Positions 1 through 10,309 of a DNA stretch of 64,000 nt are shown one piece after another. Source of the stretch: Lacticigenium naphthae DSM 19658 (GTDB lineage: Bacteria > Bacillota > Bacilli > Lactobacillales > Carnobacteriaceae_A); the NCBI RefSeq assembly GCF_000425865.1, contig NZ_AUEG01000002.1, forward strand, positions 1 to 64,000, read 5' to 3'. The position numbers and the translations under genes were made by a program. The stretch's first letter is position 1, and each line of letters starts with the position of its first letter. The notes under the pieces were generated by a model that was not told the DNA's origin, ran no database searches, and worked only from the letters and a program-made list of their open reading frames with translations.

Positions 1-82
1 CTTCCCACAAGCACGTTTCATCTTCATAGATGACGGCATAACTTTTCCCCATAGAAACATCTAAAGCTAGTACATAAGTCAT
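1..82 (-). mobile_element. IS110-family transposase, N-terminal fragment (runs off the left edge)
   Basis: The minus strand reads an ATG at 82 preceded by GAGGAAT. It encodes about 27 residues beginning MTYVLALDVSMGKSYAVIYE and leaves the window still open. The phrase ALDVSMGKSY, with an early Asp, is typical of the first acidic motif of the DEDD (RuvC-like) domain of IS110-family transposases. These enzymes act without conventional terminal inverted repeats and are guided by a bridge RNA encoded beside the gene. Only the start is visible, so integrity cannot be judged. The call rests on this short N-terminus and on the structured non-coding stretch upstream. Confidence 0.7.
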
Positions 83-276
83 ATTATTCCTCGCTTTCTT
101 TTGTATTGAAAGACCATCACTGCTTCATTTCGTGTCTTATTTCCTGTACTCGGACTCATGGTCCCACATACTTAAACCTGATTTAGAAATGACAGTGAGG
201 GAGCTCAGTTTTTGTTTCGGACTCATAGTCCCTGAGGCTTCAGTCGAGCTTCCTTTCACCCTTACTATACCTCTAT
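83..276 (-). ncRNA. Candidate IS110 bridge RNA / non-coding left end
   Basis: This 190-base stretch lies between the transposase start and the lysS terminator and has no convincing gene. On the minus strand it contains two nearly identical hairpins, GGGACTATGAGTCCGA (232-217) and GGGACCATGAGTCCGA (165-150). Each has a GGAC/GTCC stem with a five-base loop, and they lie 67 bases apart. IS110-group elements are known to encode their guide RNA in the non-coding end upstream of the transposase. Position, size and paired stem-loops fit that, but the element boundary and the RNA ends are inferred. Confidence 0.4.
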
Positions 277-323
277 AAAAGAAAAATAGTAGGTAAAAAC
301 CACCGTCGTGGTCTTTACCTACT
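277..323 (-). terminator. Intrinsic terminator of lysS
   Basis: Minus-strand hairpin with 16-base arms (AGTAGGTAAAGACCAC and its partner at 303-288), one G-U pair and a GACG loop. It is followed by ATTTTTCTTTT. It lies about 140 bases after the lysS stop. The IS110 element appears to sit just beyond it. Confidence 0.75.
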
Positions 324-464
324 AATCTTAGTATGTTTTCTTTTCGTATTTCAATGAAAGTATCGTGCATCCTTTTTCAAGACAAATTTCCTTGTGGATA
401 TATACAGTCTTTTCATTATCTGATTCATGGATTATAACAAGTCACACAATCAATGCTCTATTTC

Positions 465-2148
<1,684 letters not shown>

Positions 2149-2353
2149 CTTATCTGCTGACTGATCCTATTTTTGAAGTTATCCTATTATTCATAACGGT
2201 TCAAGATTCAGTATAGTCTTAACTTTCCAAAAAGAAATTGTGGAAAACTCACTACCATCTTATCCATCGCCGTTTAGCGATCTTTTTTGCTCAAACTTTT
2301 GCAACAGCTAAAGTAATTTCTACTACATACGTATCTTTCATTTTACCATATCC
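2149..2353 (-). other. Gene-poor stretch between promoter and the small ORF, possibly a degenerate gene
   Basis: Downstream of the promoter at 2354-2382 the minus strand has a start with AAGGATATGG before it and 16 codons, then a stop. After that come short frames broken by stops. The string GATAAGATGGTA occurs twice (minus strand, around 2250 and 2150). No hairpin resembling a T-box or riboswitch was recognised. Confidence 0.25.
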
Positions 2354-2382
2354 TTTTTACTCTATAAAGACTATTTTGTCAA
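2354..2382 (-). promoter_or_regulatory. Probable sigma-A promoter for the lysS transcript
   Basis: Minus strand TTGACA (2382-2377), a 17-base spacer, then TAAAAA (2359-2354). The -35 is perfect and the -10 is weak. It lies about 390 bases upstream of lysS, so the 5' region would be long. Confidence 0.5.
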
Positions 2383-2447
2383 CCTTCTTATTTTCTTGAG
2401 GTGTTTTTGCTTTTTTAGAGACTACACTATAGACAATCAGAACAATA

Positions 2448-2475
2448 AAAAAGGAGACCGGAGTCCCCTTTTAAC
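2448..2475 (-). terminator. Intrinsic terminator of cysK
   Basis: Minus-strand hairpin AAAAGGGGAC / GTCTCCTTTT around a short TCCG loop, with one imperfect pair, followed by TTTTTTATTG. It begins about 30 bases after the cysK stop. Confidence 0.75.
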
Positions 2476-2507
2476 TATTCGATGATATTGTTTCCTTTTA
2501 TGTTTTT

Positions 2508-3455
2508 TTACTCTTCGGAAAATAGTGGAGTAGATAAATAACGTTCCCCATTATCTGGAGCGATGGTCACTGTTTTGCTATTTCGGCCTAATCTTTCTGC
2601 TATTTTAATGGCTGCTGCAACGTTTGCTCCTGCAGAAATACCCACCAACAAACCTTCTTCTTTTGCTAAGCGTCTTGCCATTTTCAAAGCTTCATCACTT
2701 GTAATTGTAATCACTTCGTCATAAATAGAAGTGTCTAAAACATCTGGAATAAATCCTGCCCCAATACCTTGGATTTTATGCTTCCCTTTTTCTTTTCCAC
2801 TCAAAACAGCAGATTCTGCTGGTTCAACTGCGATAATTTTAGTTTCAGGATTATTCTGACGCATTACCTTTCCTACTCCTGTAATTGTCCCACCTGTTCC
2901 AACGCTTGCCACAAATGCATCCGGGGCTTCTCCATTCAAAGCATCTAATATTTCTGGTCCTGTTGTTGCTACATGCACAGCAGGATTGGCTAGATTTTCA
3001 AATTGTCTTGCCATAAAATATCCAGGTTGAGACGCTATTTCTTCAGCACGAGCACCCGCTCCGTTCATCCCTTCAGATCCTGGAGTCAATTCTAATTTAG
3101 CCCCATACGCTTTCATTAGATTGCGTCTTTCAGTACTCATGGTATCAGGCATAACAAAAATGGCTTTGTATCCTTTAGCTGCCGCGACCATTGCTAAACC
3201 TACCCCAGTATTTCCGCTGGTAGCTTCAACGATTGTATCCCCAGGATTTAATTTCCCTTCTTGTTCAGCTACTTCGATCATATTTAATGCAACACGGTCT
3301 TTGATACTGCCTCCAACGTTAAATGATTCTATTTTGACGTATATTTCGCCAGCATTAGCTGGAACAACATTTCGTAAACGAAGTAATGGTGTTTCTCCAA
3401 TTAATTGAGCTACAGAATCTACTACACGCAAATTATTTTTTCTAGTATCTACCAC
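2508..3455 (-). CDS. cysK: Cysteine synthase (O-acetylserine sulfhydrylase)
   Basis: Pyridoxal-phosphate enzyme that makes L-cysteine from O-acetylserine and sulfide. The 315-residue product is full length for the family. The PLP lysine is in the GGSIKDR motif near residue 52, the phosphate/substrate loop TSGNTG is near 80, and the glycine-rich cofactor loop GTGGTITG is near 187. The start is a GTG at 3455 with AAAGGGGAA before it. A terminator hairpin of the preceding gene (3559-3592) suggests a separate transcript. In the Bacillus order, cysK lies between hslO and lysS, as here, without the folate genes found there. Confidence 0.95.
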   Translation of the reverse strand: MVDTRKNNLRVVDSVAQLIGETPLLRLRNVVPANAGEIYVKIESFNVGGSIKDRVALNMIEVAEQEGKLNPGDTIVEATSGNTGVGLAMVAAAKGYKAIFVMPDTMSTERRNLMKAYGAKLELTPGSEGMNGAGARAEEIASQPGYFMARQFENLANPAVHVATTGPEILDALNGEAPDAFVASVGTGGTITGVGKVMRQNNPETKIIAVEPAESAVLSGKEKGKHKIQGIGAGFIPDVLDTSIYDEVITITSDEALKMARRLAKEEGLLVGISAGANVAAAIKIAERLGRNSKTVTIAPDNGERYLSTPLFSEE

Positions 3456-3558
3456 TTTTTATTCCCCTTTCAGTACTTACCACATTTCAAGTTTAGTTTT
3501 TTCTTATTTCTATTGCAAGCAATATCCATTCTCAGTCGTTTTCAAGTCTCGCAAATAA

Positions 3559-3592
3559 AGATCCTATGCCATTAAGAACAGGCATAGGATCT
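3559..3592 (-). terminator. Terminator hairpin downstream of hslO
   Basis: Perfect 12-base stem (AGATCCTATGCC and its complement) with a ten-base loop, followed on the minus strand by TTTATTTG. It lies between hslO and cysK. Confidence 0.7.
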
Positions 3593-3617
3593 AACATATC
3601 ATTTTGCGCTAATTGAA

Positions 3618-4496
3618 CTATCTACTTTGTTTTTTTATTTGTTCAAGTTCCTCTTCATCAAAATGATATTTTTCACCACAAAAATGACAGACAGCTTCTG
3701 CTCCTTGATCTTTTTCAATCATTTCGTTTATATCTGCATCAGGTAATGTCACCAACGCTTCTGCAAATCTCTCTTTGGAGCATCCGCAATGGAATTGAAC
3801 AGGAAGTGTTTCCAATATCTTAGAATTCCCTTTTCCTACTAGTCTATCAAGAATTTCTTCTGGTTTTTCTCCACTATCCATTAGTTTTGATACCAGTGGG
3901 ATGGATTGTAATCTTTCTTCTAATTCATCAATAGTGCTTTCCTCTGCTCCGGGCATAACTTGAATCATGAATCCTCCTGCTGATTTTACGGTTTCGTCAG
4001 GATTCACCAATACACTGACGCCGACAGCAGACGGAGTCTGTTCTGAAGTTGCCATATAGTACGTGAAGTCTTCACCAATTTCACCACTGACCAGCGGTAC
4101 TTGTCCGGAAAAGGGTTCTTTCATTCCTAGGTCTTTCGTCACTGTTAGTGAACCTTCTGTCCCAACAGCGCCTTTAACGTCAATTTTCCCTTGATCGTTT
4201 AGGGGTAAACTCACATGCGGATTCACGATGTACCCTTTCACCTGACCTTTGCCATTACTGTCAACGACAATATACCCAACAGGTCCGTTCCCTGTTAATC
4301 GAACAGTTAATTTTTCGTCTCCCTTGAGCATGGCACCTAACATAATGCTTCCAATCATTGTTCTTCCTAAAGCTGCCGTAGAAGCACTCCATGTATCGTG
4401 CCGTTCTTGTGCTTCCCTAATTGTTTCTGTTGCATCTAAAACATAAATACGTAATTGTCCCTCATACGCAACACTTTTTATTAAATAATCTGACAT
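3618..4496 (-). CDS. hslO: Hsp33 redox-regulated chaperonin
   Basis: Cytosolic holdase activated by oxidation, protecting unfolded proteins from aggregation. The C-terminal redox switch is intact: HCGC near residue 237 and CHFC near 268 supply the four zinc-binding cysteines. The N-terminal core (TGNGPVGYIVVDSNG and following) is typical, and the 292-residue length is normal. ATG at 4496 is used because GGGAGG lies nine bases upstream; the ATG three codons earlier directly abuts that site. It lies downstream of ftsH but beyond its terminator. Confidence 0.95.
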   Translation of the reverse strand: MSDYLIKSVAYEGQLRIYVLDATETIREAQERHDTWSASTAALGRTMIGSIMLGAMLKGDEKLTVRLTGNGPVGYIVVDSNGKGQVKGYIVNPHVSLPLNDQGKIDVKGAVGTEGSLTVTKDLGMKEPFSGQVPLVSGEIGEDFTYYMATSEQTPSAVGVSVLVNPDETVKSAGGFMIQVMPGAEESTIDELEERLQSIPLVSKLMDSGEKPEEILDRLVGKGNSKILETLPVQFHCGCSKERFAEALVTLPDADINEMIEKDQGAEAVCHFCGEKYHFDEEELEQIKKQSR

Positions 4497-4525
4497 CCAA
4501 AGCATCCTCCCATTTCGTTTATCCT

Positions 4526-4567
4526 ATAAAAAACAAGGAAGGGTCAAGACACGGTGTCTCGACCCTT
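4526..4567 (-). terminator. Intrinsic terminator of ftsH
   Basis: Minus-strand hairpin AAGGGTCGAGACAC / GTGTCTTGACCCTT with one mismatched pair, followed after a short gap by TTTTTT. It starts just after the ftsH stop and ends about 30 bases before the hslO start. Confidence 0.8.
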
Positions 4568-4580
4568 AACCTTTACCTTC

Positions 4581-6779
4581 TTACTTCAAAGAATCTTCGT
4601 CGTTGTCTTGTTTTGATTCTTGATCTGATTCTTTATCGCTATTTTCTTCTTCCTCAGAATGTTCGTAAAATTCTTCTCCACCCTCAATACCTAAATCCTC
4701 TTTCACTTTTTTAACTGGATTGGATTCATCGGTATCGTCACGTGATTCATCAAATTTTCGTTCGCGCTCTTTTTCTTTTTCTTCTCGTGACTGTTTGACT
4801 TCATCAAAAGAGGTTCCCACCTTTTTAGCTTCTTCTTCACGAGGAAATTCTCTTTTTTTATAGTCTTCAGCTGTTGGCATCTTGCCATCTTCGAATAGAG
4901 TCTTGATTTGTCTTTCATCAAGTGTTTCTACTTCTAAGAGTTTTTCGGCAATTAATTTATGTTGTTCTTTATGCTCTTCTAAAATTCGTCTTGCTTCATC
5001 ATGTGCTTCGTTTAAGATGCTCAATACTTCTTGGTCAATCTGGAACGCAAACTGTTCGGAATAAGCTTTGGATTGAGAGTAATCTCTTCCAAGGAACACT
5101 TGTCCCCCACCTTCATATTGAACAGGGCCGAGTTTCTCGCTCATTCCGTATTCAGTAACCATACTACGTGCCAATTGAGTAGCTTGTTGGAAGTCATTGC
5201 TTGCTCCACTTGATTGAGAATCAAATACCATTTCTTCAGCAACACGACCACCTAACAGTCCCACAATTTGTTCAAACATTTCTTTTTTCGTCATCAAGAA
5301 ACGATCTTCTCTAGGCAACATGATTGCATAACCGCCCGCACGACCTCTTGGAACGATCGTAACTTTATGAACGATTCGTGCATCATTTAATACCATTCCG
5401 ACTATCGTATGTCCTGCTTCATGATAGGCAACCATTGAGCGCTCGGTTTCGCTGATCACGCGGTCTTTTTTCGCTGGTCCAGCAATAACACGATCATGAG
5501 CTTCGTCTAAATCGACTTCTTCAATCACCTTATTATTTCTTCTAGCCGCAACTAAAGCTGATTCATTTAGCAAGTTTTCTAAATCTGCTCCCGTAAACCC
5601 TGGAGTTTGTCTCGCAATAACTTTTAAGTCTACATCATCAGATAATGGTTTGTTTTTAGCATGAACACGTAAAATAGCTTCCCGACCTTTAACATCTGGT
5701 CTACCCACCATAACTCTACGGTCAAAACGACCTGGACGTAATAAAGCAGGGTCTAATACGTCTGAACGGTTAGTAGCAGCAATGACGATAACTCCTTCAT
5801 TTCCTGTAAAGCCATCCATTTCAACTAACAATTGGTTAAGGGTTTGTTCGCGTTCATCGTGTCCACCACCCATTCCGGCTCCACGCTGGCGACCAACCGC
5901 ATCAATTTCATCAATAAATATAATAGATGGAGAATTTTTCTTCGCATTTTCAAACAGATCACGTACTCTACTAGCTCCTACCCCAACAAACATTTCCACA
6001 AATTCCGAACCTGAAATTGAGAAGAATGGTACTCCTGCTTCTCCAGCTACAGCTTTTGCAAGCAATGTTTTCCCTGTTCCGGGTGGTCCCTCTAATAAGA
6101 CACCTGCGGGAATGCGGGCACCAAGATTAACAAATCTTCTTGGTTCTTTTAAGAATTCTACAATTTCTACCAATTCTTCTTTTTCTTCGTCAGCACCGGC
6201 TACATCTGAAAAACGTACTTTGCTCGTTTTTACATCTGCTTCTTTGGCTTTAGACTTGCCGAAATTCATAACACCTCGGCCGCCACCACCACCGGCTCCA
6301 CCTTGTCCTGCTTGACCCATCATAAAGTAGATGAATCCAACAAAAAGTAATAAAGGCAAGAATGAAATGAGTAATGATCCCCAAATACTTCCTTGATCTT
6401 CAGGTACAGAGGTAATATCCACACCTTGTTCTTCGGCTAATCGATTGATTTCACTTACTACAGAATCATTTTGAAGAATTGCTGCTGTGAATTGATTTGT
6501 TTCACTTTCAACTGTACCAAATATACTAATATTTTCTTCAGTCTCTACTTGGATTTCTTCTCCATCACGATACTCGCCTGTAATAACATAAACTCCAGCT
6601 TCTGGCTGAATAGTAAATGTTTTGATTCGGTCTTCTTCTAAATGTTGAACAAACTCGCTAGAAGAAATTCCTTTAGCTTGTTCGGTATTATTCCCACCGG
6701 TTGCCCACGAAGCAATTCCGATGATGGCAATAAAAACGATCACATAGAAGAGGCCATTTTTGAAAAATCCTTTTTTCAT
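4581..6779 (-). CDS. ftsH: ATP-dependent membrane zinc metalloprotease FtsH
   Basis: Hexameric AAA+ protease of the cytoplasmic membrane that degrades damaged membrane proteins and regulators. Two membrane segments (about 9-26 and 132-153) flank an extracytoplasmic domain. Then come Walker A GPPGTGKT (231-238), Walker B IIFIDEID (about 287-293) and the zinc-site HEAGH (453-457). The 732-residue product is longer than many homologues because of a highly charged acidic tail (about 640-732, rich in Glu, Asp and Lys). Start ATG at 6779 has GGAGGACAGAC in front. It follows hpt with an 87-base gap that carries its own extended -10. Confidence 0.97.
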   Translation of the reverse strand: MKKGFFKNGLFYVIVFIAIIGIASWATGGNNTEQAKGISSSEFVQHLEEDRIKTFTIQPEAGVYVITGEYRDGEEIQVETEENISIFGTVESETNQFTAAILQNDSVVSEINRLAEEQGVDITSVPEDQGSIWGSLLISFLPLLLFVGFIYFMMGQAGQGGAGGGGGRGVMNFGKSKAKEADVKTSKVRFSDVAGADEEKEELVEIVEFLKEPRRFVNLGARIPAGVLLEGPPGTGKTLLAKAVAGEAGVPFFSISGSEFVEMFVGVGASRVRDLFENAKKNSPSIIFIDEIDAVGRQRGAGMGGGHDEREQTLNQLLVEMDGFTGNEGVIVIAATNRSDVLDPALLRPGRFDRRVMVGRPDVKGREAILRVHAKNKPLSDDVDLKVIARQTPGFTGADLENLLNESALVAARRNNKVIEEVDLDEAHDRVIAGPAKKDRVISETERSMVAYHEAGHTIVGMVLNDARIVHKVTIVPRGRAGGYAIMLPREDRFLMTKKEMFEQIVGLLGGRVAEEMVFDSQSSGASNDFQQATQLARSMVTEYGMSEKLGPVQYEGGGQVFLGRDYSQSKAYSEQFAFQIDQEVLSILNEAHDEARRILEEHKEQHKLIAEKLLEVETLDERQIKTLFEDGKMPTAEDYKKREFPREEEAKKVGTSFDEVKQSREEKEKERERKFDESRDDTDESNPVKKVKEDLGIEGGEEFYEHSEEEENSDKESDQESKQDNDEDSLK

Positions 6780-6836
6780 GTCTGTCCTCCTGTAATTTCT
6801 CTGGTATTTTTAAATAGCATAAATAAAACAAAATTC

Positions 6837-6845
6837 AGTATACCA
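6837..6845 (-). promoter_or_regulatory. Extended -10 promoter element for ftsH
   Basis: Minus strand TGGTATACT, preceded by ATA and by a weak -35 (TAGTCA, 17 bases upstream of the hexamer). It lies about 60 bases before the ftsH start, inside the hpt-ftsH gap. Confidence 0.5.
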
Positions 6846-6866
6846 TATTTGACCTTGCTTGACTAT

Positions 6867-7409
6867 TTATTTATCTTGATAAATTTCTGTCTTGAGTACC
6901 CCTACATAGGGCAAATTTCTGTAGTTTTCAATATAATCAAGACCATATCCGACTACAAATTTGTGCGGCACATTAAAGCCAACCCAGTCAGCTTCCATTT
7001 TGATCACTCTACCGCTTGGCTTGTCCAAAAGTGTCACGATTTTCACAGAAGCTGCTTTTCTATATTCAAACATCTTCTTTAAATAATCTAATGTTCTACC
7101 AGTATCTATGATGTCCTCCACAAATAGAACATGCCGACCCTCTACATTCGTGTCTAAATCTTTAAGGATCTTCACTTCCCCAGATGACTCCAATTCTGTG
7201 CCATAACTAGAAACGTCCATGAAATCAATTTCTAGGTAAATCTCCATTCTTTTAATCAAATCAGCCATAAAAGGCAATCCACCTTTTAAAACACCTACCA
7301 ATAGTGGGTTTTTATCTTTATATTCTTCAGTTAATATTGCTCCTAATTCAACAACTTTAGCTTGAATCTCTTCTTCCGAAATCAAAATTTCTTTTATATC
7401 ATTATGCAT
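6867..7409 (-). CDS. hpt: Hypoxanthine phosphoribosyltransferase
   Basis: Purine salvage enzyme converting hypoxanthine or guanine plus PRPP to IMP or GMP. The PRPP-binding motif [14 protein letters not shown] lies near residue 95-108 and the 180-residue length is normal. ATG at 7409 follows GGAGAAATTGAC. It lies 15 bases after the tilS stop, so the two are surely co-transcribed. The tilS-hpt-ftsH order is widely conserved in Bacillota. Confidence 0.96.
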   Translation of the reverse strand: MHNDIKEILISEEEIQAKVVELGAILTEEYKDKNPLLVGVLKGGLPFMADLIKRMEIYLEIDFMDVSSYGTELESSGEVKILKDLDTNVEGRHVLFVEDIIDTGRTLDYLKKMFEYRKAASVKIVTLLDKPSGRVIKMEADWVGFNVPHKFVVGYGLDYIENYRNLPYVGVLKTEIYQDK

Positions 7410-7424
7410 GTCAATTTCTCCTTT

Positions 7425-8840
7425 TTAAGAGTCACTCCGTTTAGCTTCATAATGGAGTATGTAGTGTATTGTATCAGTTTCTGGCTGAATAGACAACGCT
7501 GATTCTTTGATTCCCGCTACCCAAAGTATAATCCCATTTTTGTCCGTTACTATTGGGACTCTTTCCCTTTTTTCCACAGGTATCTTTTTATCAATAAATA
7601 TTTTTTTTACTTTTTTTGTGCCCGTCTCTTTCCCTTTTAAAGACATGCGATCACCAGTCCGTCTATTTCGGACTGTTAATGGCAAAATGATATCTTCGGG
7701 ATTCACATAAATACTGTGAGAAAATGGAGAAGCAGGTAACATAGACTCTTCTGAAGAGTAAAGGCCCATTTTCCCTCCATTTGGTAAGGAAATTGTTTCG
7801 TCAAGATTGAGCGTCATCTCATAATTTTCAACTTTTTTTCCATATCCAATAGCTGCTGTATGTTTTTTGAAATAAGCCCATTCATAAGACTTTTGAATAA
7901 TTAAACTCCCTGGAAAATCAACTTGACTATTAGGACCACTTTGAATAAGCCATCGTCTAATTTGTTCAATTTGACTTGATTTAAATGTTCGATTTTCTCT
8001 TTTATAATAATCATTCAATAAATATAATAAAATTTGCCTCTGCAAGGCAGGTGAATGTTTTTCAAACCGTGGAAGAAGCAGCTTTTCTTGACCGTTTTCC
8101 ACTGCGTGACATTCTTCCAAAGCTTCCTTAACAATAGGAGAAACGAGCTCCAACACATCTTGTAGATCTTGTGCAAATTGAACGATGTGTTCTTCCACGT
8201 TCGGATTTTCCTGTTTAATTAGCGGGATAATTGTATTTCGATAACGATTTCGGGTATAACTTCCACTGATGTTCGTTTCGTCTTCAAAATACATTAATTC
8301 TTGATGATTCGCATACTCATACAACTCTTCTTTTGTGTAATTTAATAATGGGCGAATGAGTTTGCCTCTATTAAAAGATCGAATTCTATTTATTCCAGTT
8401 AAACGATTAAACTGACCACCTCTTACAAAGCGCATTAAGATTGTTTCTACTTGGTCAGCGCGATGATGAGCAGTTACCAAAAATTGAGCGTTCGTTTGAA
8501 GCATGATCTCCTCAAAAAAATCATAGCGAAAAGCTCGAGCGGCTTCTTCCATGCCTGCTTGTGGGTGTTTTTTTTTAGACCATTTCTTTGAATAAAAAGG
8601 GACATCTCTTTTTTTACACCATAAGCTTAATTCGGCTTCTTCCTTTGCCGAAATTGGACGCAATTGGTGATTAATATGCGCAACAACAACCTGTGGCCTT
8701 AGATTTTGAGGCAAATTTAAAATCAAAGAGAGTAAACTCATCGAATCTACCCCACCCGACACAGCTACAACGAGATTGGTCTCTGTATTCCAACTTTGAT
8801 CTCTTTTACATTCTTGATTGAATTTTTCCTGTAACTGCAT
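7425..8840 (-). CDS. tilS: tRNA(Ile)-lysidine synthetase
   Basis: Converts the wobble C34 of the CAU-anticodon tRNA-Ile to lysidine so that it reads AUA codons. It is an essential cytosolic enzyme. The PP-loop VSGGVDSMSLLSL lies near residue 28-40, with the N-terminal ATPase domain to about 220. The C-terminal TilS domain includes KKVKKIFIDKKIP near 413. Start ATG at 8840 follows GAGGGAAAGCTC. The yabR terminator lies upstream, so tilS probably starts a new transcript with hpt. Confidence 0.94.
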   Translation of the reverse strand: MQLQEKFNQECKRDQSWNTETNLVVAVSGGVDSMSLLSLILNLPQNLRPQVVVAHINHQLRPISAKEEAELSLWCKKRDVPFYSKKWSKKKHPQAGMEEAARAFRYDFFEEIMLQTNAQFLVTAHHRADQVETILMRFVRGGQFNRLTGINRIRSFNRGKLIRPLLNYTKEELYEYANHQELMYFEDETNISGSYTRNRYRNTIIPLIKQENPNVEEHIVQFAQDLQDVLELVSPIVKEALEECHAVENGQEKLLLPRFEKHSPALQRQILLYLLNDYYKRENRTFKSSQIEQIRRWLIQSGPNSQVDFPGSLIIQKSYEWAYFKKHTAAIGYGKKVENYEMTLNLDETISLPNGGKMGLYSSEESMLPASPFSHSIYVNPEDIILPLTVRNRRTGDRMSLKGKETGTKKVKKIFIDKKIPVEKRERVPIVTDKNGIILWVAGIKESALSIQPETDTIHYILHYEAKRSDS

Positions 8841-8883
8841 GAGCTTTCCCTCATTTCATCCGCTTCTTTATTAATGATTTAAT

Positions 8884-8920
8884 AAAAAAAAAGGGACTCA
8901 GACTGACCGAGACCCCTTTA
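8884..8920 (-). terminator. Intrinsic terminator of yabR
   Basis: Minus strand AAAGGGGTCTC, loop, GAGTCCCTTT with a one-base bulge, followed by a run of seven or more T. It closes the rqcP-divIC-yabR side of the cluster. Confidence 0.75.
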
Positions 8921-8949
8921 AAATTGATTGTTTACTTTACAGTAAAGCT

Positions 8950-9423
8950 TTAGTCGCGACGACCTCCACGACCTCCACGTTTATTTTCGGTGCTTCTTTT
9001 TAAGGACGTAAGACGATCTTCACTATCCTTTAAGAAAGAACTCATCAATGAGTCAAAATCCTCTTTTTTATTTCCTCCACTGCTTCGATTACCTTGTGAA
9101 GGGCGGCTAGCTGGACGATAACTACTTCCAGATTTCCCGCGATCAGTAGTGGTTGCTCTCGGTTTAGATGGAGCAGCTTCAGCTGGTTTGTCTTCGGCTT
9201 TACGTATAGACAACCCGATTTTCCCATCATCCCCTATACTTAATACTTTAACGGTGATAACTTGACCGACTTCTAATTCTTCGTTTATATCTTTGATATA
9301 GCGATCAGATACTTCACTAATGTGAACAAGCCCTGTTTTACCTTCTCCTAAATCAACAAATGCACCAAAATTTGTAATCCCAGTAATTTTACCTTCTACT
9401 TTATTTCCAATTTCAATTGACAT
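8950..9423 (-). CDS. yabR: S1-domain RNA-binding protein YabR
   Basis: Small ribosome- or RNA-associated protein. Residues 1-75 form one S1 OB-fold (GNKVEGKITGITNFGAFVDL, then GLVHISEVSD). The rest is a basic, low-complexity tail rich in Ser, Arg and Gly that ends GGRGGRRD. ATG at 9423 is chosen because the family begins MSIEIGxKVxG. GGGAGG lies 13 bases upstream, slightly far. A TTG 21 bases earlier overlaps that ribosome site and is unlikely. The gene sits between divIC and tilS as in Bacillus, and has its own extended -10 at 9460-9468. Confidence 0.9.
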   Translation of the reverse strand: MSIEIGNKVEGKITGITNFGAFVDLGEGKTGLVHISEVSDRYIKDINEELEVGQVITVKVLSIGDDGKIGLSIRKAEDKPAEAAPSKPRATTTDRGKSGSSYRPASRPSQGNRSSGGNKKEDFDSLMSSFLKDSEDRLTSLKRSTENKRGGRGGRRD

Positions 9424-9459
9424 ATTAACTAGTTTTCCTCCCAAAAAAAATATAGATTA

Positions 9460-9468
9460 AGTATACCA
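9460..9468 (-). promoter_or_regulatory. Extended -10 promoter element for yabR
   Basis: Minus strand TGGTATACT followed by TAATC, 37 bases upstream of the yabR start. No good -35 is visible, as is usual for extended -10 promoters. Confidence 0.45.
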
Positions 9469-9528
9469 CGCATCTCTAGATTAGAAAAGACTACTTAGTT
9501 AATTTCGTGTATCTTATCAAACACCCTC

Positions 9529-9948
9529 TTATTCAGCCTTTTCTTTCGCTTCTTGAGTCACTTCAACAAATTCAGCTGTTTTATCATCTGGGAAACTAAA
9601 AACTATTTCGTTTTCTTTTGTCATGTAATATTCACTTCTTGCTAATTTAACAATGTAGTCTTCATCTTCTAATAGGTTCGCATAATAATCTAAATCATCT
9701 TGATACTGTTTGACAGAAGCAAGTTCGATTTTTGCTTCTCCTTTTTCAGTTGTTAACTCATCTACTTTGTTGTTATTGTCTAGAATTTTACTTGCTAGAA
9801 AGATAATAAAGAAAAAACCGATAGAAAAAATGAAAAGCGCTCTTTTTTGAACTGTACGTTTTATTTTACGTTGTCTATGCGCTTGAAGAGTTTTCTCTTT
9901 GATAAACTCATTATCTAAGCGGATGATTTCCGCTATTCTTTCTTTCAT
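9529..9948 (-). CDS. divIC: Cell division protein DivIC (FtsB-like septum initiator)
   Basis: Bitopic membrane protein of the divisome that works with FtsL and DivIB. It has a basic cytoplasmic N-terminus (KIKRTVQKR), one membrane segment at about residues 37-54, then a coiled-coil region (VDELTTEKGEAKIELASVKQ) and the conserved YIVKLARSEYYMTKENEIVF. At 139 residues it is of normal length. ATG at 9948 is preferred; the TTG one codon earlier is less likely. It lies downstream of rqcP with a gap of about 90 bases. Confidence 0.92.
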   Translation of the reverse strand: MKERIAEIIRLDNEFIKEKTLQAHRQRKIKRTVQKRALFIFSIGFFFIIFLASKILDNNNKVDELTTEKGEAKIELASVKQYQDDLDYYANLLEDEDYIVKLARSEYYMTKENEIVFSFPDDKTAEFVEVTQEAKEKAE

Positions 9949-10042
9949 CAATCTTTATCACCCTTCCCTTGAAAACATAGTCTCATTATAGCAATATTAA
10001 ACAACGTTTGTCTAACAACTTCTTCGATTTTTCACAATAATT

Positions 10043-10309
10043 TTAATCGCTTTCATTCGCATAGGATTCATCAAGAATAGTATACAACTCTTTCACTTCT
10101 TCTTTTTTTGTCGAATCCTTTATTTTTTCAACTTTTACTGTAATTGTTTTATTCCCAAATTTGATTTTGATTTCATCATTTTCTTTTATATTTGTAGAAG
10201 ATTTCGCTGTGATACCATTCACTTCAATGCGTCCTTTGTCTGCTATTTCTTTTGCTACAGTCCTTCTCTTTATGATCCTGGAGACCTTTAAAAATTTATC
10301 TAATCTCAT
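10043..10309 (-). CDS. rqcP: S4-domain protein RqcP (YabO), ribosome quality control
   Basis: Small RNA-binding protein that assists RqcH in adding alanine tails on stalled 50S subunits. The S4 fold is visible at [28 protein letters not shown] and [14 protein letters not shown] at 10309 is chosen because the family starts MRLDKFLK and GGAGAAGCAATA precedes it. The ATG overlaps the mazG stop (TAATG), so translation is probably coupled. Length 88 residues, normal. An upstream start would lie within mazG. Confidence 0.93.
   Translation of the reverse strand: MRLDKFLKVSRIIKRRTVAKEIADKGRIEVNGITAKSSTNIKENDEIKIKFGNKTITVKVEKIKDSTKKEEVKELYTILDESYANESD

Noticed and set aside
137-370. A 77-codon minus-strand frame downstream of lysS
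   Set aside because: It overlaps the terminator hairpin and the repeated IS110 hairpins and has no ribosome site or recognisable protein; the non-coding RNA explanation fits better.
5782-6315. 177-codon plus-strand frame opposite ftsH
   Set aside because: It is the antisense shadow of the highly conserved ftsH coding region and is rich in Ser and Pro, as expected from reverse reading.
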